Shown here: piece after piece, positions 8,027 through 14,915 of the stretch
Numbering within the stretch: the stretch's first letter is position 1
Layout of the letters: every line of letters begins with the position of its first letter
Source: JAJDOD01 sp050299835
GTDB taxonomy: Bacteria; Pseudomonadota; Alphaproteobacteria; Rhodobacterales; Rhodobacteraceae
DNA: 64,000 bases
Direction: 5' to 3'
Assembly (NCBI GenBank): GCA_050299835.1
Contig: JBNKWP010000003.1
Span: forward strand, 208,418 to 272,417
Made by a program: the position numbers and the translations under genes
Notes under the pieces: model-generated
The model's database searches: none
What the model was told of the DNA's origin: nothing
What the model saw: the letters and a program-made list of their open reading frames with translations, nothing else

Positions 8027-9181
8027 ATGACCACAACCGCACTCGACACCGCCGGCACCTATCTGGGACGGATCTGGCAACCCGGCATCGGCCCGACCCT
8101 CGTGGTCGTGAAGAACGGCGAGGTTCGTGACGTCACCACGCAAGCCGCCCCCACCATGGCCGACCTCCTCGACCAGGAGGACGTCCCCGGCTTCGTCGTC
8201 GCCCAGACCGGCAACACGATCTGCACGCTCGCCGACCTCGAACAAAGTTCGCTCTCCGTCGATTGCGACACCGACACGCTCCACCTGCTCGCCCCCTCCG
8301 ACCTGCAGGCCGTCAAGGCCGCCGGCGTCACCTTCGCGCGCTCGATGATCGAACGGGTGATCGAGGAACGGGCCGAGGGCGACCTGACCCGCGCCGCCGA
8401 AATCCGGGCCGAGGTGGCCCAGGTCATCGGCGGCTCGCTGGCCGATCTCGAACCCGGCACGCCCCGCGCCGAGGAGGTCAAGCAACTGCTCATCCGCGAA
8501 GGTCTCTGGTCGCAATATCTCGAAGTCGGCATCGGCCCGGACGCGGAGGTCTTCACCAAGTCGCAGCCCATGTCCGCCGTCGGCTGGGGCGCCCGCGTCG
8601 GCCTGCACCCCATGTCCACCTGGAACAACCCCGAACCCGAGATCGTGCTTGCTGTCAATTCGAAGGGCCGCGTGCAGGGCGCCAGCCTCGGCAATGACGT
8701 GAACCTGCGCGACGTCGAAGGCCGCTCCGCGCTGCTCCTCGGCAAGGCCAAGGACAACAACGCTTCGGCCGCCATCGGCCCTTTCATCCGCATCTTCGAT
8801 GACAGCTTTTCGATGGAGGACGTGGAAAGCGCCGTCATCACCCTCGACATCACCGGCGACGACGGGTTCGAACTGCACGAAACCTGCCCGATGTCGGAGA
8901 TCAGCCGCAGCCCGCAATCCATCGTCGACCAGACCATCGGGCGGCACCATCAATACCCCGACGGCTTCGTCCTCTATCTCGGCAGCATGTTCGCCCCGAT
9001 CCAGGACCGCGACGCCAAAGGCCAGGGCTTCACCCACCATGTCGGCGACATCGTCTCGGTCTCCACGCCGACGCTCGGCTGCCTCGCCAACAAGGTGGAC
9101 GTGTCGACCAATTGCGCGCCGTGGACTTTCGGCAGCCGCGAGCTGATGAAGAACCTCGCCGGTCGGGGGCTGCTGACGTAG
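8027..9181 (+). CDS. Fumarylacetoacetate hydrolase-family protein (possible 2-keto-3-deoxy sugar acid dehydratase)
   Basis: The 384-residue protein has a C-terminal FAH fold whose metal ligands appear as E203-x-E205 (NPEPEIVLAV) and D224 (GNDVNLRD). The long N-terminal part and the motif GRSALLLGKAKDNNASAAIGPF resemble L-2-keto-3-deoxyarabonate dehydratases of the AraD1 type rather than fumarylacetoacetase itself. It may therefore dehydrate a 3-deoxy-2-keto aldonate in sugar-acid breakdown. No other sugar-acid genes flank it. Transaldolase lies convergent downstream. The family is certain, the substrate inferred. Confidence 0.88.
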   Translation: MTTTALDTAGTYLGRIWQPGIGPTLVVVKNGEVRDVTTQAAPTMADLLDQEDVPGFVVAQTGNTICTLADLEQSSLSVDCDTDTLHLLAPSDLQAVKAAGVTFARSMIERVIEERAEGDLTRAAEIRAEVAQVIGGSLADLEPGTPRAEEVKQLLIREGLWSQYLEVGIGPDAEVFTKSQPMSAVGWGARVGLHPMSTWNNPEPEIVLAVNSKGRVQGASLGNDVNLRDVEGRSALLLGKAKDNNASAAIGPFIRIFDDSFSMEDVESAVITLDITGDDGFELHETCPMSEISRSPQSIVDQTIGRHHQYPDGFVLYLGSMFAPIQDRDAKGQGFTHHVGDIVSVSTPTLGCLANKVDVSTNCAPWTFGSRELMKNLAGRGLLT

Positions 9182-9191
9182 GGCTCCGTCC

Positions 9192-10136
9192 CTACCCCAT
9201 CCGCTCGCCGATCAGAGCGATCAGCTTCTTGTGATCCTTGTCGAAGTTGCGGATGCCCTCCGCCAGCTTCTCCGTCGCCATGGCGTCGGCATTCATCTCC
9301 CAGCGGAACGTCGCTTCGTCCATCTCCACCGGCGCCACACCCGTGGCCCCCTCAGGAGACAGCACGCGCGGCAGATCGCTCATGTCCTTGTCCAGCTCAT
9401 CCAGCAGCTTCGGCGCAATCGTCAGGTTATCGCACCCCGCCAGCGCCTTGATCTGGCCGGTGTTGCGGAACGACGCGCCCATCACCACGGTCTTGATCCC
9501 GGTCGACTTGTAATAGTCGTAGATGCCCCGGACCGACTTTACGCCCGGGTCCTCGTCCGGCGCATAGGCATCGCGCCCCTCAGCCTTCTTGTACCAGTCG
9601 GTGATCCGCCCCACGAAGGGCGAAATCAGGAAGGCCCCCGCATCCGCACAAGCCACCGCCTGCGCCTTGGAAAACAGAAGCGTCAGGTTGCAGTCGATCC
9701 CCTCGCCCTGAAGAATCTCGCAGGCCCGGATACCCTCCCAGGTCGACGCCAGCTTGATCAGGATCCGCTCCTTGCCAACGCCACGTTCGGCATAGTCCGC
9801 GATGATCGCCCGCGCCCGCGTGACCGACGCCTCGGTGTCGAAGGACAGCCGCGCATCCACCTCGGTCGAAACCCGTCCGGGAACCAGTTCCGTCAACCGC
9901 GCACCCGCTGCCACGGTCAGCGTGTCACAGACCTCGACCGCCGATTTCCCGGCCTTCTTCCCGGCCTCGATCTCGCGGGAGATCATCTCCTCCGACCCCG
10001 GATCGGAAATCGCCGCCAGTACCAGCGAGGGGTTGGTCGTGCAGTCCACGGGCTTGTAGGTCTTCACCGCCTCCACATCGCCGGTATCCGCCACCACCAC
10101 GGTCATCGACCGCAATTGTTCCAATACGCTCGCCAT
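9192..10136 (-). CDS. tal: Transaldolase
   Basis: The 314-residue cytosolic enzyme transfers a dihydroxyacetone unit between sugar phosphates in the pentose phosphate pathway. The Schiff-base Lys128 is in ILIKLASTWEG. CTTNPSLVL (~32-40) and FLISPFVGRITDW are the other family signatures. The length is that of classical TalB (class 1), not of the short TalC/fructose-6-phosphate aldolase type. ATG at 10136 is chosen because GGGAG lies ~10 nt upstream and the protein then starts MASVLEQLRSM as in TalB; the frame extends 21 codons further. It is monocistronic. Confidence 0.96.
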   Translation of the reverse strand: MASVLEQLRSMTVVVADTGDVEAVKTYKPVDCTTNPSLVLAAISDPGSEEMISREIEAGKKAGKSAVEVCDTLTVAAGARLTELVPGRVSTEVDARLSFDTEASVTRARAIIADYAERGVGKERILIKLASTWEGIRACEILQGEGIDCNLTLLFSKAQAVACADAGAFLISPFVGRITDWYKKAEGRDAYAPDEDPGVKSVRGIYDYYKSTGIKTVVMGASFRNTGQIKALAGCDNLTIAPKLLDELDKDMSDLPRVLSPEGATGVAPVEMDEATFRWEMNADAMATEKLAEGIRNFDKDHKKLIALIGERMG

Positions 10137-10223
10137 GTCCGATACTCCCGTCTCTGTCACTCCACCGCAGTACCTAGTCCCAAACCCCCGCGCCGACAAT
10201 CCGCGATTGCGGCGAGAGGCACC

Positions 10224-10327
10224 CGTAGGCCGGGCCTCAGCCCGGCACTCCGTGGCGTAAGGCTCATCCTGTAGAGCGCCAATTCATGCGCACCATCGCC
10301 ACCAGAAGACGAATGCACCGCAAGCCG
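10224..10327 (+). repeat. Dispersed repeat copy 2 (104 bp)
   Basis: This is the partner of the 6106-6187 repeat, with the same opening inverted repeat (GCCGGGC-CTCA-GCCCGGC), a shared GCACCATC/CACCAG core and an identical ending GCACCGCAAGCCG. It lies in the 400-bp gene-free stretch 10137-10537, where I see no other supported gene. Confidence 0.75.
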
Positions 10328-10537
10328 ACGGATTTTGACTGAGCCGCCTTGTACTTTACCGCAACCAAACTCCGCCCAGTCCTGCAGACCGAAAGCCTGG
10401 TCGCGTCTGCGCCGCTGCACATGCAGCGAAAGTCCGGATTGAGCCCAAACCGACCGATGCTGCGCATCGCACGAATGTCCGCATTACGAAGATTCGGAAT
10501 GTTGCTCGCGAAGAAGTTGTAAAGCATACTGAATTCA

Positions 10538-11395
10538 ATGAAAGAGCCTGAACTATTCGATATTATGAGCCGCGAAGACGCAGTTGCTTCCTTTCGCGGG
10601 TGGGCTAAGCCCGTCTCGTATTGCCGCGATCAGTTCGTTGTCTGCGGAAATTCGATCCTGTTTTTCGCCACGCTGTCGGGAACTGAAAAGGGTGTTCGAT
10701 TGTTGTCGCCGGACAGCTTGGAATGGTGGCCAGATGACCCAGAGGAGTACCCGGCTGAGAAAGTGCGATGGTTTCCTGACGCTGTTCAACCCAAGTACAA
10801 CCAGCGGCGAAAGAAATGGGTTCGGCGGTGCTACCTTTTCTTACGGCAAGCGGATCATTGGCTTTATTGCGGTCCGGTCCATCAGGCATATCACCAGTAT
10901 GTTGGCGCCGGGCGTTTTGACGAAAAAAGTCACGTTGGTTATCACTTAGGGGCAAGACTTCCCTATGACACCTGGCTGGCACTAGGTGGCTATCCAGCTT
11001 GGAAGGCAAAGATTGCTGGCACCGAGCAATTTCTGGAACTGTCGGACGCTGCCATACTGAATGAAGCGCTAATGGCGCTTCCGGATGAAGAAACACATGT
11101 GGAACTGACCCGCTGGCAAGGTGATACGCTCTCGGTGTTTCTGAACGAACATCGTGGATTGCCGATGTATATGACGGACCCGGGAGACTGCGGGACCTAC
11201 GTTCTGAGCGGTGAAGACGAGGAACTGGAGATGTTTTCGTGTCCCTGTTGCGGGATCGAGATGGAGTTTGCTCGGAATTACACCGTGCCAAGAAATATTG
11301 CGTTGGATTTGTTCAGAGCGTTCTTCACCAATGAAACCGCTCCGACAGACGGAGACGAGTGGATTCCGGGACTGCCTTGGAGAAGGGAAGACTAG
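10538..11395 (+). CDS. Hypothetical protein with Imm1-like C-terminus (possible orphan immunity protein)
   Basis: The 285-residue soluble protein has no signal peptide. The C-terminal ~100 residues (HVELTRWQGDTLSVFLN...GDCGTYVLSG...IEMEFARNYTVPRNIALDLFRAFF) resemble the Imm1 immunity fold found beside polymorphic toxins. They include a CPCCG pair that may bind metal. The N-terminal ~170 residues are unrecognised and rich in Trp/Tyr. No toxin gene is adjacent. Base composition is lower in GC than the surroundings, and it follows the repeat at 10224, which suggests transfer. The Imm1 assignment rests on memory of the family pattern and is tentative. Confidence 0.7.
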   Translation: MKEPELFDIMSREDAVASFRGWAKPVSYCRDQFVVCGNSILFFATLSGTEKGVRLLSPDSLEWWPDDPEEYPAEKVRWFPDAVQPKYNQRRKKWVRRCYLFLRQADHWLYCGPVHQAYHQYVGAGRFDEKSHVGYHLGARLPYDTWLALGGYPAWKAKIAGTEQFLELSDAAILNEALMALPDEETHVELTRWQGDTLSVFLNEHRGLPMYMTDPGDCGTYVLSGEDEELEMFSCPCCGIEMEFARNYTVPRNIALDLFRAFFTNETAPTDGDEWIPGLPWRRED

Positions 11396-11486
11396 TTGGT
11401 TCGGAAAGACCTTCACCAAAGAAGACATTGAGCTTATCCGCGACTAGGTCCGTTTTGTCCCGCACAGCGGACATTACTCGCACCCC

Positions 11487-11966
11487 TCACTTCCCCTTCT
11501 CCCCCTCCATCCGCGCCATCGCGTCCCGAAACCCCTCGTCATAGGCCCAATGCTCCAGCAACTTCGCGTATTGCTGCTTCATGAAGTCGCCCACATCCTC
11601 GCGGTTCTTGTCCTCCCGCGCCTCGCCCACGGCCTCCATCACCTCCTTCTGGAACACCGCCTTCTCCGCCATCTTCATCTGCAACCAGGTCTCCAGGATG
11701 CGGTTGATCCGGGCCTGATAGCCCTCCCCCATCTTGCGGAAGATCGCGATCACCGCCTTGTCGAGATAAAGCGTCACCTTCTCCTTCGGCGGGCGCACGT
11801 CGATATCCATCTCCAGCGTGTGCCAGGCCTCGGGGATTTCCTTCCGCGCGATCTCCAGGAACAATTCGTCATTCTGCATCGTCTGCAGGAACAGAAGCTG
11901 GTGGAACCGCGCCTCCGCCAGCCGCCGCGTTTTCGGGCCTTTCGCGGGCACCCAATTCACGCTCAT
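11487..11966 (-). CDS. BrnA-like (DUF4415) orphan antitoxin-family protein
   Basis: The 159-residue product contains PPKEKVTLYLDKAVIAIFRKMGEGYQARINRILETWLQ (~62-100, interrupted here only for description). This is the ribbon-helix-helix core of BrnA/DUF4415 antitoxins: beta-strand VTLYLD, then GEGYQARIN. The ~50 residues on each side are helical. ATG at 11966 follows GAGGAGAGGTGTC, an excellent ribosome-binding site. BrnA normally follows its toxin gene brnT, but no brnT-sized frame exists on this strand within several hundred bases. The protein may act as a stand-alone DNA-binding regulator. Confidence 0.75.
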   Translation of the reverse strand: MSVNWVPAKGPKTRRLAEARFHQLLFLQTMQNDELFLEIARKEIPEAWHTLEMDIDVRPPKEKVTLYLDKAVIAIFRKMGEGYQARINRILETWLQMKMAEKAVFQKEVMEAVGEAREDKNREDVGDFMKQQYAKLLEHWAYDEGFRDAMARMEGEKGK

Positions 11967-12130
11967 GACACCTCTCCTCGCTTTTGCCCGAGGATGATCG
12001 CAAGGAAGTGTTAACACCTGAACGTCGGTGCGTTCCCACCGACGTTATACCGACGCAACACCGACGCGATACCGACGTTGATTTTGCGCCCCATCCGCCC
12101 TAATCCACGCAAGGTTTAACGGAGGGTGCG

Positions 12131-13240
12131 ATGCAGAAGACCGTGGTCAACTCCTGGAACGAATGGGACCCGCTGAAACACGTCATTATCGGCCGCGCCG
12201 ACAACTGCCACATCCCGCCCGAGGAACCCGCACTCGACGCCAAGGTCCCCGAAGACAGTGACATGCGCGGCAAGTGGGGCAGGCGTCCGCAGGAAACCAT
12301 CGACCGCGCCAATGAACTGCTCGACACCTTCGCCAAACAGTTGGAATCAAGGGGAATTCGCGTCGATCGCCCCACCCCCATCGACCATTCCCAGCCGGTC
12401 ACGACACCCGATTTTCGCACCGAAAGCCAGTTCGGCTGCATGCCGCCCAGGGACGTGCTTCTGACGGTCGGCTCCGAGATGCTCGAAGCCACCATGTCCT
12501 ACCGATGTCGTTGGTTTGAATACCTGAATTACCGTCCGCTCCTGCAGAAATACTGGGAGGAAGACCCCAATTTTCGCCACGAAGCCGCGCCCAAACCGCG
12601 CCTGACCGATGCCGATTACCACGACGATTACCTCAGCGAGAAAATCGGCATCGAGAAGCGCCTGAAATGGACCGCCGAGAAGCATTTCGTCACGACCGAG
12701 GAAGAACCCCTGTTCGACGCCGCCGATGTCCTGCGCTTCGGCAAGGATCTCGTCGTCCAGCACGGATTCACCACCAATCTCAAAGGCATCGAGTGGCTCC
12801 GCCGCCATTTCCCCGATCACCGCGTCCACGCCGTCAACTTCCCCGGCGACCCCTACCCGATCCACATCGACGCCACCTTCACACCGCTCAAACCCGGCGT
12901 CATCCTCAACAACCCCCAGCGCCGCCTCCCCGACGATCAGAGGGAGCTCTTCCACAAGAACGGATGGGAAATCATCGACGCCGCCCAACCCGCCCATAAC
13001 TCCCCACCACCGTTGTGTTATTCCTCGGTCTGGCTGTCGATGAACGTCCTCGTCCTCGACCCGAAAACCGTCTGCGTCGAGAAGTCCGAGGTCTATCAGG
13101 CCGACCAGATGGACAAGCTCGGGATGGAGGTGGTCGAGGTCGAATTGCGCGACGCCTACGCCTTCGGCGGCGGCCTCCACTGCTCGACGGCAGACGTGTA
13201 TCGCGAAGGCGGGTGCGAGGATTATTTCCCTCACCAGTAA
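12131..13240 (+). CDS. Glycine/inosamine-type amidinotransferase
   Basis: The 369-residue enzyme is of the guanidino-modifying fold. The catalytic triad is visible as Asp in LFDAADVLRF (D198/D199), His245 in HIDATF and Cys351 in GGGLHCSTADVYREG. It matches arginine:glycine amidinotransferase and streptomycin-type inosamine-phosphate amidinotransferases. It moves the amidino group of arginine to an amine acceptor, with ornithine as co-product. GGAGGGTGCG precedes the ATG. No kinase, aminotransferase or biosynthetic partner is adjacent, so the acceptor (glycine, taurine or another amine) is open. rppH follows 19 bp downstream on the same strand. Confidence 0.9.
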   Translation: MQKTVVNSWNEWDPLKHVIIGRADNCHIPPEEPALDAKVPEDSDMRGKWGRRPQETIDRANELLDTFAKQLESRGIRVDRPTPIDHSQPVTTPDFRTESQFGCMPPRDVLLTVGSEMLEATMSYRCRWFEYLNYRPLLQKYWEEDPNFRHEAAPKPRLTDADYHDDYLSEKIGIEKRLKWTAEKHFVTTEEEPLFDAADVLRFGKDLVVQHGFTTNLKGIEWLRRHFPDHRVHAVNFPGDPYPIHIDATFTPLKPGVILNNPQRRLPDDQRELFHKNGWEIIDAAQPAHNSPPPLCYSSVWLSMNVLVLDPKTVCVEKSEVYQADQMDKLGMEVVEVELRDAYAFGGGLHCSTADVYREGGCEDYFPHQ

Positions 13241-13259
13241 CAACCGCTAGGCTCGCCCC

Positions 13260-13727
13260 ATGACCGACCTCTCCCTCTACCGTCCCTGCGCCGGCGTCGT
13301 CCTCGCCAACCGCAAGGGCCTGATCTTCACCGGCGAACGCATCGACACGCCAGGCGCATGGCAGATGCCGCAGGGCGGGATCGACGACGGCGAAGACCCG
13401 GCCGACGCCGCCCTCCGCGAGCTTGAGGAAGAAACCGGATTACCCCGTGATTCCGTGACCTTGGAAGCCGAACACCCCGACTGGATCACCTACGACCTGC
13501 CGCCTGACATCGCGCGCAAACTCTGGAAGGGCAAATACCTCGGACAGGCCCAGAAATGGTTCCTGCTCCGCTATGACGGCCCCGATTCCGCCATCGACAT
13601 CGCCAAACACGACCTCGAGTTCTCCCGCTGGCGCTGGGCAACCGCGGATGAAACCCTCCGCGATATCGTCCCCTTCAAACGCGCTGTCTATGACCGGGTG
13701 ATTGCCGAATTCCGGGACCGGCTGTGA
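13260..13727 (+). CDS. rppH: RNA 5'-pyrophosphohydrolase (Nudix)
   Basis: The 155-residue protein carries the Nudix box GGIDDGEDPADAALRELEEETGL (residues 39-61, matching G-x5-E-x7-REUxEExGU). It also has the RppH-type surroundings: YRPCAGVVL at the N-terminus and GAWQMPQGG before the box. RppH removes pyrophosphate from mRNA 5' ends and triggers decay. Length is normal for the alphaproteobacterial form (also annotated as NudH/dinucleoside polyphosphate hydrolase). The stop codon overlaps GTG of the broken DoxX frame that follows. Confidence 0.93.
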   Translation: MTDLSLYRPCAGVVLANRKGLIFTGERIDTPGAWQMPQGGIDDGEDPADAALRELEEETGLPRDSVTLEAEHPDWITYDLPPDIARKLWKGKYLGQAQKWFLLRYDGPDSAIDIAKHDLEFSRWRWATADETLRDIVPFKRAVYDRVIAEFRDRL

Positions 13728-13999
13728 GGGGTTGGGAAGACCGCCTGGGTCGCTGGCTGCTCGCCGCGCTTTTCGTGGCAGGCACGGTTCAGAAGATCAC
13801 CGCCCCCTCCGCCGTCTCATCGGCCTTCTCGAAGGCAAGGGCCTGCCCGGCCGCCCTGGCACTGGCGCTCTAAACCGCCTTCACTAGCTGGTTCCATTTG
13901 ATCCCGGACGACCTCTGGCAGATGTCGATCTTCGTCAAGAACTGGGCCATCACCGGCGGCCTGCTCATCCTCGCCTCGACCCGTCGCTCCTGGCTTTAA
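13724..13999 (+). pseudogene. DoxX-family membrane protein remnant
   Basis: Reading from GTG at 13724, overlapping the rppH stop, the frame gives RWLLAALFVAGTVQKI (first DoxX helix). A short stretch then runs into an in-frame TAA at 13871-13873. Without any frameshift it continues TSWFHLIPDDLWQMSIFVKNWAITGGLLILAS to TAA at 13999. This last part is the typical DoxX/SURF4 C-terminus. The whole is only 91 codons, against about 120-150 for intact members, so an internal deletion of some 30-50 codons plus the stop has killed it. The coupling to rppH suggests it was once an operon partner. Confidence 0.75.
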
Positions 14000-14025
14000 G
14001 CCGCAATGGCGCTATCCTGTTGGCC

Positions 14026-14499
14026 ATGACACGCATCGCATTCCTCGCCCTCTCGCTGACCCTCTTGGCCACCACGGCACAGGCGCTGTCCTGCCTGCGC
14101 CCCGACGCGGTCCGCCTCTTCGAACAGGCGCGCGATGCGGAAGACGCCTTCTATGTCGTCAAGGGCCGTGTCTTCTTCCTTGAAACCCCGAACCTGCCGG
14201 TCAAGGGCTCCGAGGTTCCGACCGAAACCCGCGCGCGGATCGAAGGGCAGGGCCTGACTCCATCGGGGTTCAACGTGTCGTTCGACCGGGAGGTGATTGT
14301 CGAAATGAATTGCCTCGGCCCGTGGTGTCCGGCCCCCGAGGGTCTCGAAGGCCAGCTCATCATGGCCATCAGATCAGCCGAGGACCGGCTGTCTCTCAGG
14401 CTCGGCCCCTGCGGCGGCGATCAGGTTCTGTGGGATGAAGACGGCGAAAGCCGGGTTCTGTCCTGCTACCGCGACGGTATCTGCGAACAGAACTACTGA
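14026..14499 (+). CDS. Secreted hypothetical protein with paired cysteines
   Basis: The 157-residue product starts with a clear signal peptide (MTRIAFLALSLTLLATTAQA, cleavage after AQA). The mature part has six Cys (SCLRP, MNCLGPWC, GPCGG, LSCYRDGIC) and would be disulfide-bonded in the periplasm. I recognise no family. An upstream TTG at 14020 in the same frame is possible, but ATG at 14026 gives the better signal peptide. It is a single gene with no clear partner. Confidence 0.7.
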   Translation: MTRIAFLALSLTLLATTAQALSCLRPDAVRLFEQARDAEDAFYVVKGRVFFLETPNLPVKGSEVPTETRARIEGQGLTPSGFNVSFDREVIVEMNCLGPWCPAPEGLEGQLIMAIRSAEDRLSLRLGPCGGDQVLWDEDGESRVLSCYRDGICEQNY

Positions 14500-14842
14500 C
14501 AGGATGCGCCCGCGAAGCCGGGTCACTGTGGGACATGGGATTGGATCGTTTCCCGGCCCCGCGAACGCAACGTTTACCCACCCTACTCGTCTCACTCACT
14601 CATGCGGCGATACACGCCGTACTCGTAATTTTTGTCGATCAACCGTGACGGATCGAAATGGAACCAGCCGACCGACGGGCTGAAAAGCGTTTCTCTCAAA
14701 GCACTGCAGCTTCCGTTGCAGCCATGAAGAGGTTCGCGTTTCCCTGACGCTTGGTCAACGGGCCGACAAGGGCCTGCGTGAGCGCAGCGTGAAACCGGGG
14801 GCGCAGCGCGTGAACGGTCTGTTGAAGTCATGCTGGATGCAG

Positions 14843-14857
14843 GAACAAAACATGAAT
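14843..14857 (+). promoter_or_regulatory. Candidate LexA box upstream of dnaE2
   Basis: GAAC-N7-GAAT lies 58 bp before the dnaE2 ATG. The alphaproteobacterial LexA operator is GAAC-N7-GAAC, so there is one mismatch in the last base. It ends the 416-bp stretch 14500-14915, in which I otherwise find no supported gene or RNA. Confidence 0.5.
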
Positions 14858-14915
14858 ATCATGTCAGGATGACACGGATTCTCTTATATTCGCGCAAATC
14901 GGGCGAGAATCGCCC

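Noticed and set aside
10264..10527. Short minus-strand frames in the gap before the Imm1-like gene
   Set aside because: No ribosome-binding site, Arg-rich shadow-like product, and part of the stretch is the dispersed repeat.
14592..14831. 79-codon minus-strand frame between the secreted protein gene and dnaE2
   Set aside because: No family, no ribosome-binding site and poor codon pattern; treated as non-coding.
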